A stretch of DNA of 64,000 bases from Mytilus galloprovincialis (Eukaryota; Mollusca; Bivalvia; Mytilida; Mytilidae), in contig NC_134841.1 of NCBI RefSeq assembly GCF_965363235.1, forward strand, positions 62,951,078-63,015,077, written 5' to 3'. The position numbers were made by a program, and so were the translations under genes. Shown piece after piece: positions 34,696 to 43,690 of this stretch. Within the stretch, counting starts at the first letter, position 1; each line of letters starts with the position of its first letter. A model generated the notes under the pieces. That model did not search any database. It was not told where the DNA came from and saw only the letters and a program-made list of their open reading frames with translations.

Positions 34696-37600
34696 GTTTA
34701 TTTGTTTTGTTTTGTTGTTTATTGGCACTGCATGGTTTGGTTGTTTGTTTCTTCGTTATTGTTTTTTTGTTAGGTTGTTTAACTATATGTACTTGTGTTC
34801 GTAAAAACTTCACGTTTTAAATGTTAAATTATTCTAAAGGTGCAAACTATTTGTACTTTGAAGTAAATTGAATGTAAAATTAACGATAATTACAAAGTCT
34901 CGTCTATGAATTCGTTGTTGTTATCTCGTGGTTGTTTTTAAGAGTATATTGTTTCATTGAAAGTATAACAAACATGTCACCATTAATATTCCATTAATTT
35001 TGTATATCTACATAAGAAATTAGTGTCATTAAGTTCGATCTGCATGTATGCTTTATCTTTATTTATAGATCTGTTCTTTTAATGCATTTATCAGATTCAA
35101 TTAAATCCACTGCACCTTACGTATTTCCGTTTTATAATTGTTGTTGTGAGTATCGATTGAAATGTTTATGAGGAAAAGAATTTGAAAACAAATATTTGTT
35201 GCCAAAGTTATTTTAACACAAATAGGATCATTACATAACTTGAAAAAATTTCTTGTTTTTTATTATTTTTGGACTTTAACTCTGTCCAAATCGCATTATA
35301 CTGTAGCTCTGAAATAAAATGAAAATATTATCTAGTGGTTCTTTTAATTCTGATTTGTCGTTTGAATGTTCAGTGGATTTAAACGTATAGGGAATTAACA
35401 TCGATTTTGACATAAGTTGATATACTGAGTTGTATTTTTTTTATTATTAGTTTTTGTTTTTATCAGAATTTTAATTATTTCGATGGTATCATTGTAATTC
35501 TAATCTTTTAATCATTATATGAATTACACCGCTGTTTTGTTACAGTTTCTTATTACACAAGAGGAAATTTGATGTTCAACTGCTAGTGAATGGAATTCTG
35601 GGATCACTTGTTAGTATAACAGGTAAATTTTGACAAACTGTCTTAACTTCCCTATGCCTCCTTTTTTCTCTGCTCGATGTGTTTAATTGAATATAGGTGA
35701 ACAGTATTTTGAAAGTTTCGAACCTACGCTTTAAGTCTCAAAATTTCTGCATCTTTTTATTGCATATAAGAAAACTATTATTCCTTTTTAACTTTTTAGC
35801 TCACATGGCCTATAGGGCCAAATGAGCTTTTCTCTACACTTGGCGTCCGTAGTTGTCCGTCGTCCGTTAAATTTTACAAAAATCTTCTCTGAAACTACTA
35901 GTCCAAATTTAGCCAAACTTGACCACAATCATCACAAGGGTATCTATGTGTCCGATGACCCCTCCTGCCAACCAAGATGGCAGACATGGCTAAAAATAGA
36001 ACAAAGAGATAACATGCAGTTTTAATTTGGCTTATATCTCTGAAACTAAAGCATTTACAGCAAATCTGACATGGGGGTAAAATGTTCATCAGATAAGATC
36101 TATCTGTCCTGAAACTAAAGCATTTACAGCAAATCTGACATGGGGGTAAAATGTTCATCAGATAAGATCTATCTGTCCTGAAACTTTCAGATGAGGCAAG
36201 ACAACCTGTTGTTTGGTTGCTGTCCCTGAATTTGTAATTTTAAGGAAACTTTGCAGTTTTTGGTTATTATCTGGAATATTGTTATAGATAGAGATAAACT
36301 GTAAACAGCAATAATGTTTAGCAAAGTAAGATCTACAATTAAGTTAAACATGACCAAAATGGTCAATTGATCCCTTAAGGAGTTATTGCCCTTTATATAT
36401 AAAAAAAGACGATTTGGTATGATTGCCAATGAGACAATTGTACACATACCGCATAGTCAGCTATAAAAGGCCCCGATATGACAATATGTAAATAAATTCA
36501 AACGAGAAAACTAACGACTTTATTTATATAAAAAATGAACGAAAAACAAATATGTAACACATAAACAAACGACAACCACTGAATAACAGGCTCCTGACTT
36601 GGGAAAGGCACATACATAAGTAATGTGGCGGGGTTAAAAATGTTAGCGGGATCCCAAACCTCCCCTAACCTGACACAGTGGTATACCAGTACAACATAAG
36701 AACGAACTATAAAAATCAGTTGAAAATTAACTCATCAGATGGACAAAAATATAGAATGAAATTCAAAACAGTGTGGCTGTGGCCATTGATTGACACATTA
36801 AATTCATCCATTGACTGGGACAATTTAGGTGAACGTTTGTATGTAACAACCAATGCTCACTATGTACTTTTTAAAGACACTTAAACTATGGGGTCACCAA
36901 AGGTTCTCAACACCTTAATAAAGTAATTCGAAAAATTAATCAGAAATAACACGATGTTTTGATTTATATCAATTATATAAATCAAAACATAAAGGTTATT
37001 CCTAATTTTTTTTTAAATTATTTTATAATTAAAGGCGTTAAGAAACCTTTGGTGACCCCACAGTTTAAATGTCTATCGTAGGCACGTCGTGAACAGTGGT
37101 CGTTACAGACAAACGTTCACGTAAATTGTCCCAGTCAATGGATGAATTTAATGTGTCAATCAATGGCCACAGCCACACTGTTTTGAATTTCATTCTATTT
37201 AATTGTTCAATGTTAAATTATGTCTTTAATTTTGTTACTATAACCAGGGGCGGATGCAGGAATTTTCGAAAGGGGGGGTTGCTAACCCAGGGCACCCAGG
37301 GCAAAGGGGGGGTGCAAAACATATGTCCCGATACAAATGCATTGATCGGCAAAAATAAAGGGGGGTGCGCACCCCCGGAACCCCCCCCTCGATCCGCCAC
37401 TGTATAACTATATAATATACTATAAAATTAATTGCATAACAGTGGTCGACTGTAAAACGTTTGTAGGTTGTAACTTGTTTGTCAACGGCTATGATTTTAT
37501 GCTCACCCAGTATGTCAGAGGCCTTCCAGTGGGGATTGAAATATTCACTTGTTACACATTCCGATACATAAAATGAAACTTTCTTTTTACAAAGCTTGAA

Positions 37601-40600
37601 AGGAATTTGTTTTAAATATTGATTATAATCATCACATACAACCGTGTCATTTATAAGAATAATAATGTTCAGAGATGATATTATTTAATAATAATAAAAA
37701 AATAGGTTTATCCATTGTAAAAAAAAACTATTAAGTTGATGGGGTTAATTCACAAAATATCTCATTGATTAAGAGCACAACTACTTCTACGGTGTGATCA
37801 TTTAAGAATGGCCTACTATTTATTCAATGCGTATACATGTGGGTTTTGTTTGTGAAGAGTTCTGGATAATTAAAAAATCATTTGATTTCTTTGTTTAATA
37901 CCATAAAACGATTCATTCTTTCCAGATATTTGTCACTTTGCCTTATCTTCAAGTCCAACACAATTTCTCACGTTTCTTACAAAACTTATATTCTTGTGAT
38001 GTATTCTTTTGTTGAAAAAAAAATGTATAGATATAGATAGATATAGGAAGATGTGGTATGAGTGCCAATGAGACAACTCTCCTCCCAAGTAATAATTCAT
38101 AAAAGTAAACCATTATAGGTCAAGGTACGACCTGCAACACGGAGCCTTGGCTCACACCGAACAGCAAGTTATAGAGGGCCCCAAAACTACTAGTGTAAAA
38201 CCATTCAAACGGGAAAACCAACGAGAAACGAAAAACACATATGAACTACATAAACAGACGACATCATGCATTGTAACTTTTAAAGCCAATTAAGTAAAAA
38301 AAATAATCTGAAAGAACGTGCGATATCATATTAGGAAAATTGATGGTCAAACCATAACAAAAAATTAAGTAAAGAATTTTAAGTATTCAACCTTTATAGC
38401 TTGCTGTTCGGTGTGAGCCAAGACTCCGTGTTGAAGGCCATTTTTATTTATTTTCAAATTACAAAGGTTATTCCTGATTATTATTTTTAATTATTTTATT
38501 TAGGCGTTTAGAACCTTTGGTGACCTCACAGTTTAAATTTCTATGATAAGTACGTCGTGAGCAGTGGGCATTACAGACGAACGTTCACCTAACTTTCCCC
38601 AGTCAATGAATGGCCATAGCTACACTGTTATGAATTTCATTCTAATTGGACGTGACATTTTTTAACAATTTTTCTTAAATTTTTGTATTAAATCTTACAC
38701 AAGTCTTCTCTTCTGAAACTACCGTGCCAAATTTAACCATACTTGGCCACACTCATTATAAGGGTATTTAGATTTAAAAAAAATATGTCCGATGCCCCGC
38801 CCACCAATCAAGATGGCCGACATGGGTTAAAATAGTACATAGGGATAAAATGCAGTTTTTGGATTATATCTCTGAAGCTAAAGCATTTAGAGAAAAATTG
38901 ACAATGGGGTAAACATGTTCATCAGGTTAATATCTATCTGTCCTGAAATTTTTAGCCCAATCAGACTAGCTGTTGTTGGGTTGCTGCCCCTAAATTAGTA
39001 TTTTTAAGGCCGGTGAAATTTTGCAGTTTTTGGTTATTATCTGGAACATTGTTATAGATAAATATAAACTGTTAACAGTAATAATGTTCAGCAAAGTAAG
39101 ATCTACAAATAAATCAACATGACCAAAATGGTCAATTAACCCCATAAGGATTTGTTGCCCATTAAAGTCAAATTTAACACTTTTTCTTAAATTTTTGAAA
39201 TGTTTTACAAAAGTAGTCTCCTGAAACAACTGAGACAAATTCAAACAATTAGCATAAGCGTATCTAGTATCTATCATAAAATATGGGTCCGATTACCCTG
39301 ACTGCCAACCAACATGGCAGACATGGCTAAAATAAAAACTTAGAGAAAATATTCAGTTTTTGATTCATATATCTCTGAAACTAAAGAAAAAATATAACGG
39401 TTGCGTTATTTCATGCATCAATTGTAAGTAAAAATATCAGTCGAACGACACAGGCTTCTTTGAGCCTCTAGTTAGGAAAAGTATTGTTAATCATTTGAAA
39501 ATTTAAATAAACGGGTTTCTGCATTTAAAAATGCATACATTGATATTTACAAAAAAAAAAAAAAAACATGGTACAAAATATGCTGACACTTACTTGACAT
39601 TGTTTTCAATAAATCACTGATGTCTATTTTATAGGTATATGCGCAGTTACAACTACATGGGCTGCTATCCTCATTGGAGCAGTTGGCGCATGTGTGACTA
39701 CTTTTGGACAAATAGCTCTAGTCAAGATGAAGGTAGACGACCCAGTTGGCGCAGTAGCAGTTCATTTAATGGGTTCACTGTGGGGGATTTTGTGTTGCGG
39801 ACTCTTTGGTCTGAAAGATGATATTGAGCACAGTTTTAGTCATCATGATGGACTAGTTTGGGTAAGATGAAGAGGTTGAATTACTGAATAAAGAAAACAA
39901 ACATAAATGTGTCCATACATTGTAGTACACGGATGCCCCAGTCGCACTTATCATTTTATATGTTAAGGGGACCGAGAAATTGGAGTCAAAACTCTAAGTT
40001 AGCATTAAGATTATAAAGATCATATCATAAGGAACATATAAACGAAATTCCAAGTTGATAGGACTTCAACTTCATCAAAAACTACCGTGATCAAAAACTT
40101 TAACATGAAGCGGGACAGACAGACGAATAAACGGACGCACAGACCAGAAAACATAATGCCCATAAATTGGGCATAAAAATGACCTTTCAAAATCTTTATG
40201 AATTTGCTCAAAGTATGTGATCTTTAACACTTTACTTACGGTGGCGTACGAGTAATTTTACTGCGAAAGACAACAAGCATTCAGTTTTGAGTTTTTAATG
40301 TATCACGACAACATGCTATACTTGAGTGCGGAAGGTCGTGGAATTCAAGTGAATATTAACTGGTTCAAACTAATGGTTTTTAAATTGTCATTTGCTGATT
40401 TTCTGGTTAGCATGTTAGAGCAGCACGGGAGGAGCACATGTCAGCTCGTCGTTAAAACTGATTGCCATTTGTTAAATATATGATATTATAATTACGCTCA
40501 AACATATTCTATTCTAGGGAGGCGGTTTCTACTTACTTGGAGTTCAGACAATGGCTGCAGTCGCGATCATCATATGGTCAGTGGTGACGTCATTTATTGT

Positions 40601-41129
40601 TCTCAAGTTAATTGACTTGACTATAGGGTTACGACTTACCTTAGAAGAAGAACTTTATGGTGCTGATTATTGCGAACACAACGTTGAACTTCCGCCGGAT
40701 GTGAAGGAGTATGCCGAATCAGTACTGCGCAGACTGAAGGAAAAATCAGAACGTGAAAAGAAAAGTAAAGGAAACGTCCCACGAGTAGAACTGGTTAATT
40801 CAACCCCTGATCATCCGACAGACAACAGTCCTGCACGTGACACAGAGGATCTCATTCTTGAAAACATCAACAAAAGTTCGGACGAGGAGGCCACTGATAA
40901 CGACGATAAAGTACGCAAAAAATGCGAACAGAAAGAAAGTGGTAGAACAAACGCAGACGAAAGTCTAAGGCAAAACAATGGTCTGAAAGGAAATATACAG
41001 GACGGACAGAAAAGTGCAGGTGGTAACCTAAATAGGAGGAAGAGAGCTCGCAAAACAGTTGTGTTCGCACCCACGAAAAGAGATCAGAAAGTTGAGGGTG
41101 GGCAGTGTAATCCTGCATTTGAAAACTGA
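18864..41129 (+). CDS. Ammonium transporter (Amt/Mep family), nine-exon gene
   Basis: Exons 18864-18972, 27745-27927, 28263-28343, 28683-28965, 29408-29479, 32307-32366, 35546-35622, 39635-39861 and 40518-41129 join in phase at GT-AG sites to 1704 bases, 567 residues. The product is an integral membrane NH4+/NH3 transporter of the Amt type (closer to AMT than to Rh proteins), predicted to form a trimer with about 11 membrane helices. Conserved residues: DVAG with Asp near 168, the twin pore histidines near 176 (GPVHLVGG) and 332 (VAVHLMGS), and GFNCGS after WWGWL. The C-terminal tail after EEELYGADYCEHN is about 150 residues, hydrophilic and acidic/basic, longer than in bacterial AmtB. The introns are crowded with mobile elements but no exon is damaged. 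A paralogue starts at 61300. Confidence 0.93.
18990..19060. repeat. Short dispersed repeat piece (GTCTCATTGGC family)
   Basis: ATTGTCTCATTGGCACTAAT, then ACCACATCTTCC, the end of a repeat found at 24680-24810, 36410-36720, 38040-38280, 60320-60510, 61640-61960 and 62880-63060. Only its terminal part is present here. Confidence 0.6.
19079..19200 (-). repeat. Second Ngaro-like element, repeat B2
   Basis: Direct copy of 19398-19530 (GACAACTAATAGTGTTTGG at both starts) with a 10-base length difference and a few substitutions. Confidence 0.78.
19245..19397 (-). repeat. Second Ngaro-like element, repeat A2
   Basis: Identical over 153 bases to 24511-24663. Contains GATGACGCAACAAGGGGAGG and ends TGTACGCAATT. 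Confidence 0.88.
19398..19530 (-). repeat. Second Ngaro-like element, repeat B1
   Basis: Abuts A2 directly, as B1 and A2 do in the intact element at 12902/12903. It is followed at 19548-19586 by a long A-run, a simple-sequence tract. Confidence 0.78.
19911..20131 (+). mobile_element. Diverged terminal piece related to the Harbinger-like palindrome
   Basis: GTGGGTTTATACTTCGGTTG, then repeated GCGATGCGAC-type motifs, resembling the end at 20135 (GCTGGGTTTATACTTCGGTA) but clearly diverged. A partial end of a sister element abutting the palindrome; no partner end was found nearby. Confidence 0.55.
20318..20655 (+). CDS. Harbinger-like transposase, first exon (left arm)
   Basis: Encodes a basic protein start (MENQLKIVQNETNSL, then LRSRRKRTKYTRS) followed by YFRMSREHFEKLARKV and ISATERLAMTLR. 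The last two blocks match the region just before the DDE domain of PIF/Harbinger (HARBI1-like) transposases. The frame runs into a donor (CG|GTAATC) in place of a natural end, so this is an exon whose downstream DDE exon is lost. Confidence 0.72.
21514..22037. repeat. Two-copy direct repeat in the palindrome spacer
   Basis: Unit one begins at 21514 and unit two at 21795 (TGCTTTGACTTTCCAATTGA), a 281-base step. Each unit itself contains an inverted pair around TCAATTACATTTTTTT / ATGTAATTGAGGTCTATTC. Confidence 0.75.
22674..23011 (-). CDS. Harbinger-like transposase, first exon (right arm, inverted)
   Basis: Same 113-residue translation as the left-arm copy on the opposite strand, with the same donor-like end. 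No coding differences were seen between the two copies, so the palindrome formed recently or is kept alike by conversion. Confidence 0.72.
23310..23545. repeat. Imperfect two-copy tandem repeat, about 125-bp unit
   Basis: Both units carry GCAGGGGAATAT (or AGCAGGGGAATAT), ACACACCTGAA, AGGGGAAG and CACACCTG.CACTGCA. They lie between the Harbinger palindrome and the gag-like ORF. Function unknown. Confidence 0.6.
23680..24486 (-). CDS. Gag-like ORF of the second Ngaro-like element (fossil element)
   Basis: 268 codons starting 25 bases inside repeat A1, the same spacing as in the intact element. N-terminus MENKRTRKPPAYLKDF; a coiled-coil-like segment near residues 70-100 (NELDKTIEELTIQNKILERD); a globular C-terminal part with WPHEHAQ, LGFVQLVRGE and FHAEVLRSVERGHKHW. 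That pattern recurs in gag-like ORFs of tyrosine-recombinase elements in aquatic invertebrates. Not a host gene, judging by its position between the split repeats. Confidence 0.65.
   Translation of the reverse strand: MENKRTRKPPAYLKDFTLPSFDMQNEFASVYEVGDLTSEHVVQHETFAPKSDKASVSVHPKILTSTNTVNELDKTIEELTIQNKILERDLLLAEQNAHLVAKKTFGVDKKTSCDNSDNDRNNCQAKIKGKDFPYLLFKDKQKRKAVSGEARAAKDRVKYDVPWPHEHAQTKSLSYSDEDLGFVQLVRGELFIMHNIEEQAISMLRQKHLINLLYLAEKYPFTEIKDFHAEVLRSVERGHKHWSHTFSEEQGRTLVSALKMDLRGRTER
24511..24663 (-). repeat. Second Ngaro-like element, repeat A1
   Basis: Outer 5' end of the element on the - strand, identical to 19245-19397. Confidence 0.88.
24680..24810. repeat. Dispersed repeat copy (GTCTCATTGGC family)
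   Basis: GGGTTTGCTCATTGTTGAAG, then CCGTACGATGACTTATAGTTG and TCTCATTGGCAATCATA, as at 60385-60500 and 62940-63055. From 24820 to 27744 (rest of Amt intron 1) I see no gene or clear element. Confidence 0.65.
27745..27927 (+). CDS. Amt gene exon 2
   Basis: Acceptor TTTTGATAG at 27744. Reads GFGLLESGMSSKKNEVNIM, then VFGTLTYWAVGYGLTFG. It holds the LLESG and KN(E/V) motifs of the family and membrane helix 2. Donor GTAAGG. Confidence 0.92.
28263..28343 (+). CDS. Amt gene exon 3
   Basis: Acceptor TTTTTTAG. Reads DEETMGTEFSKFIFQASF, then CTTATTIVSG, the segment holding the Phe/Gln region near the outer pore gate. Donor GTAGGA, one base of Gly left. Confidence 0.9.
28683..28965 (+). CDS. Amt gene exon 4 (first pore histidine)
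   Basis: Reads GAIAERTKLTAYIAF, then DVVDVAGVGPVHLVGGVTA. It contains the conserved AER motif, the structural Asp and the first of the twin pore histidines. Donor GTGATC; the codon TG|G (Trp) is split. Confidence 0.93.
29140..29330 (-). repeat. Dispersed retroelement tail in Amt intron 4
   Basis: Reverse complement of the tail at 57600-57775: GAGAATGGAAACGG, CCAAAGAGACAACAACAGACC. The same tail appears at 761-895, 6451-6526 and 45230-45310. Confidence 0.6.
29408..29479 (+). CDS. Amt gene exon 5
   Basis: Acceptor TATTTTAG. Reads WWGWLGFNCGSTFGISGGK, the GW.GFN.GS signature of the family. Donor GTAGCT, two bases of Arg left. Confidence 0.93.
29488..30798 (+). repeat. 1.3-kb tandem duplication in Amt intron 5, copy 1
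   Basis: Direct copy of 30851-32154, nearly identical throughout with a few small indels. No ORF of note. It starts eight bases after the exon 5 donor, so the duplication nearly includes the splice site. Confidence 0.9.
30851..32154 (+). repeat. 1.3-kb tandem duplication in Amt intron 5, copy 2
   Basis: Second copy, followed by a C-run (CCCCCCCCGG) at about 32155. The 52 bases between copies are unique. Confidence 0.9.
32307..32366 (+). CDS. Amt gene exon 6
   Basis: A 60-base exon after TTTTACAG, reading RSAATTILSSCSGGVMAFLL. Donor GTAAAT. Too short to stand out alone; supported by phase and by the family pattern (ATTILSS.SGG). Confidence 0.88.
33169..33860. other. GC-richer unclassified block in Amt intron 6
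   Basis: Clearly richer in G+C than the surrounding intron and contains CCTCGCACGGTCGGCTCGG, GGACGCCATTTTGG and CCCTCGGACCGGTCAATCGG. It may be a piece of an inserted element, but I found no terminal repeats, coding motif or partner copy in the window. The rest of intron 6 (32367-33168, 33861-35545) is AT-rich with a (TTTTG)n tract. Confidence 0.35.
34669..34718. repeat. (TTTTG)n microsatellite
   Basis: About nine TTTTG units with one TTTA interruption. Confidence 0.9.
35546..35622 (+). CDS. Amt gene exon 7
   Basis: After TTGTTACAG reads SFLLHKRKFDVQLLVNGILG, then SLVSITG, matching the (D/N)...NG.LGGLV.IT motif of Amt proteins. Donor GTAAAT. Confidence 0.9.
35798..36400 (+). repeat. Dispersed repeat with internal 69-bp tandem duplication
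   Basis: Begins TTAGCTCACATGGCCTATAG and contains CAAGATGGCAGACATGGCTA. It shares long blocks with 38690-39470 (TGAAACTAAAGCATTTACAG, GGTTATTATCTGGAA, ATGTTTAGCAAAGTAAGATC). Two exact-looking 69-base units lie at 36041-36109 and 36110-36178. A recurrent mollusc-type repeat of unknown class; no transposase seen. Confidence 0.7.
36410..36720 (-). repeat. Dispersed repeat copy (retroelement-tail-like)
   Basis: GATTTGGTATGATTGCCAAT, GGCTCCTGACTTGGGAAAGG and TGTGGCGGGGTTAAA. The last two are the reverse complement of sequence at about 57485-57535, and similar blocks occur at 61640-61960. Confidence 0.6.
36750..37199. mobile_element. Fold-back MITE, about 450 bp
   Basis: Left part from TAGAATGAAATTCAAAACAG and right part ending CTGTTTTGAATTTCATTCTA are inverted copies of roughly 200 bases (also GGTCACCAAAGG / CCTTTGGTGACC) around an AT-rich centre. 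A half copy lies at 38430-38650. No coding content. Confidence 0.75.
37245..37402. mobile_element. 158-bp MITE with CAG(T/G)GGCGGAT ends
   Basis: Ends read CAGGGGCGGATGCAG and CTCGATCCGCCACTG, inverted to each other, with G- and C-runs inside. Flanked by TATAAC on both sides (37239-37244 and 37403-37408), a likely target duplication. This terminal type is widespread in animals. Confidence 0.75.
38040..38280. repeat. Dispersed repeat copy (GAGTGCCAATGAGACAAC)
   Basis: GAAGATGTGGTATGAGTGCC, then AATGAGACAACTCTCC and GTCAAGGTACGACCTGC. Same broad family as 61640-61960 and 24680-24810. Confidence 0.6.
38430..38650. mobile_element. Half copy of the 36750 fold-back MITE
   Basis: AGAACCTTTGGTGACC, AGTACGTCGTGAGCAGTGG and TATGAATTTCATTCTAATTGG match the right arm at 37040-37199 with substitutions. 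Confidence 0.65.
38690..39470 (+). repeat. Dispersed repeat, second and third partial copies of the 35798 family
   Basis: Shares AAGATGGCCGACATGG, CAGTTTTTGGATTATATCTC and TTCATCAGGTTAATATCTAT with 35798-36400. Part of it is repeated again from about 39180 (ACCAACATGGCAGACATGGC). Confidence 0.65.
39635..39861 (+). CDS. Amt gene exon 8 (second pore histidine)
   Basis: After TTTTATAG reads GICAVTTTWAAILIGAVGA, then KVDDPVGAVAVHLMGSLWG, with the conserved DDPVGA and the second twin histidine. Ends at a codon boundary with donor GTAAGA. Confidence 0.93.
40518..41129 (+). CDS. Amt gene exon 9 (last helix and long cytosolic tail)
   Basis: After ATTCTAG reads GGGFYLLGVQTMAAVAI, then the last membrane helix and the conserved EEELYGAD(Y) motif, a coupling region in Amt regulation. 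About 150 charged residues follow, with several Ser/Thr-rich acidic patches that could be regulated by phosphorylation (inference). TGA at 41127-41129. Confidence 0.92.
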   Translation, partial: GGGFYLLGVQTMAAVAIIIWSVVTSFIVLKLIDLTIGLRLTLEEELYGADYCEHNVELPPDVKEYAESVLRRLKEKSEREKKSKGNVPRVELVNSTPDHPTDNSPARDTEDLILENINKSSDEEATDNDDKVRKKCEQKESGRTNADESLRQNNGLKGNIQDGQKSAGGNLNRRKRARKTVVFAPTKRDQKVEGGQCNPAFEN

Positions 41130-41509
41130 CATTGGTTTTTTTTTCAGATACTAGTACTAGTATTTAACTTGAGTAATTCTGTTTAGAATTTTATCAATCG
41201 ACTGGTTCATATGTTGAAAAAATGTATTTTTGTTTTTTTCTTTCACTTCTTGACGTTTTTCATTAAATGCCGTGATAATATAATATTACTGTTTTTATTT
41301 AACTCTTTAATTTTAAAATATACAATTAAAGTTTTAATGTATCAGACTAGAACTGCTTTCACGTGTTGGAAACAGTCAAAAGGTTGTCATTTATTTGGAA
41401 TACAAGAAGTTGTTTATAGTTCCAAACCTATGTTGACATTTGAATTCTTTGACCGTGAACTTTTGGTAGAAAATATTACATCTTTTTGTCATTTCCTATT
41501 CTGCTATTT

Positions 41510-41515
41510 AATAAA
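41510..41515 (+). promoter_or_regulatory. Poly(A) signal candidate of the Amt gene
   Basis: AATAAA about 380 bases after the Amt stop. 41516-43110 is AT-rich intergenic DNA with no supported gene. Confidence 0.45.
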
Positions 41516-43116
41516 AACGAAGGTTTCTACTTTTATTATTTGTGTGTCCAATTTTAATATACTAGCAAAAAAGAATCGATATTATGGCACTGCGTTTTTC
41601 ATAAACTATGAAATTGAATACACGACACCATGCTAATGTCCGTTTATAGATTAAGAAATTATCAAGAATGCCTCATGCAAAGCCGACCTTTGATGGACTA
41701 GGCTATCATTGTTAGGTCTATTTTAGTCTTGAAGCTCTTCACATAATACGCACTGACTTGATTTACAGATATTTCGCTCTGAGGTTAATTCAGAAAAGTT
41801 CTACCCACGCATACAATTTGTAAAGTTTGTAGACATTTGTCAAAAATATTTTAATACTTTAGCTCTAACAAGAAAAAAAAAAGATTTAGTTGTTAACCTT
41901 CGTAGTTTAGCAAACAAGACATAAGAACAAACAGTAGTTCAGAACACGTTTAACAGCAAATTAAAGATCGTGTCATTGCACAGAAATTTAAAAGATGTAG
42001 TCATTACATGTGTTGTTATGTAACTAATATTATCGTACCTCCTATAGATTTATAGAGATATAATTGGTTAAAGGACTACACGTGGTGACTATGTATATTT
42101 GATATAGGGTGTCCTAAAAAATACAGGGCTAGTTACCATATGGGGTTAGTAAGGAGTTGTATCTCTTTTAGAACAAAATAGTGGCACGATCCTTTATAAA
42201 CATCAAAGTGTTGAGTCAAAATCTGAAAGTTTCAACAGACGAAGATATTGATGATGAAAGATTCATAAATTCATAAAACATAGTAAATGATAATAAGTTG
42301 TTATTGTTGGTATTAAGAAGTTACTGACCCTATAGATATCGTATTAGGTCACTAACACACCATGTGACTAATCTTATTCGCTATATACTAATAAATATAA
42401 GAAACTGCTCATAAATTTTGAACCTAATTTTCCCCTTAAGGACTCAGATTGTGTTGCTGTTCTTGGTGATATTTGGAGAATGTTCACTAGGCTAGAATTA
42501 ACCTTATGTTTTTTTTAAAACATGCCTAAATACTAAAAAATTAACATATAACTAGTTATGATCGTACTTTGACACTTCACATTCAAAATTAGGAAGTTGT
42601 GACCCCTTAACTGTGCATTGTGTTTGTAGCGTCAGTTTTGGTCCATTTATTTCATGATTTATATCAGTTTTAGCTTAGTTTACTATGACCCCCATCATTG
42701 ATCCCAAAACATCGTGCATGTGTATTGGGATTTAATATAAAAATGGCACAGATAATTTTGGATCGTAGGTGGCGTTTAAGTTTTTCTTGAAGCTTTAAGT
42801 TTCGAAAAATTCACAAATTCATCGTACTTTGTGAACATATCTCCAAAATATGCCGACTTTGTAGCCTATAATGCACTATTATGAAGATATTATTTTTACC
42901 AAGTGTAAAGGCTCTTGAAATAGATCCATTGAAGAACAAAATCGTGGCCTTTCTTGTATTTTTTTTTTTGGATAAAGTTGAAATTCAAGGCCATACTGTG
43001 CTACATATGTAATTCAACCTTGTCGTTTGGTTTCTTACGACTTGTCCTTGCATTTGTTCTATATCTATATCTTTTCCAGTTTCATTAGTATTATCTTTCC
43101 ATTTTGGATGTTCATT

Positions 43117-43530
43117 TTCATCTCTTCGTAAATTTTACGGACGCCAGCACGAGTTGGTTGACCGTTATGGAATAACCGTTTCACAAATGATATCGGATAT
43201 GTTCCTTACGTCGTAACTACAATCCCCTTCCCTTTCATGAATTTGACTTACCGAATTAGACTATGTACCGGATTTGTTATCTTATAAGCAACACGACGGG
43301 TGCCACATGTGGAGCAGGATCTGCTTACCCTTCCGGAGCATCTGAGATCACCCCTAGTTTTTGGTGGGGTTCGTGTTGTTTATTCTTTAGTTTTCCATGT
43401 TATGTCATGTGTACTATTGCTTGTCTGTTTGTCAATTTCCTTTTTAGCCATGGCGTTGTCAGTTTATTTTCGATTTATGAGTTTGACTTTCCCTCTGGTA
43501 TCTTTCGTCCCCCTTTTGATATTATATAAT
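43117..43530 (+). repeat. Truncated retroelement 3' end
   Basis: GTTCCTTACGTCGTAACTAC, CGACGGGTGCCACATGTGG, GAGATCACCCCTAGTTTTTG and GACTTTCCCTCTGGTATC. Inverted at 15580-15950 next to RT-coding sequence; also at 62100-62440. Confidence 0.7.
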
Positions 43531-43596
43531 AAATCAATCATTTTACTTGTGATATTCTATAGTAAATGCTGTATTGTTTTTTTCTAAGAAAAGTTT

Positions 43597-43690
43597 GTCC
43601 CATGGGACAACAAATATCCCATTGGACAACTATTATCCCATGGGACAACAAATATCCCATTGGACAACTATTATCCCATGGGACCCAAAA
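43597..43690. repeat. 38-bp tandem repeat built on CCCATGGGAC / CCCATTGGAC
   Basis: About 2.4 units of CCCATGGGACAACAAATAT, then CCCATTGGACAACTATTAT. Each unit is two related 19-base halves. 43700-45230 has no recognised gene. Confidence 0.8.

Noticed and set aside
34541-34813. ORF rich in Lys/Asn/Thr and its opposite Phe/Leu-rich frame
   Set aside because: Produced by the (TTTTG)n microsatellite.
36678-36884. 68-codon ORF in Amt intron 7
   Set aside because: It is one arm of the fold-back MITE, whose inverted copy follows; no protein family match.
41211-41636. 141-codon open frame after the Amt stop
   Set aside because: AT-rich, Phe/Ile-rich translation with no family pattern; lies in the Amt 3' UTR around the poly(A) signal.
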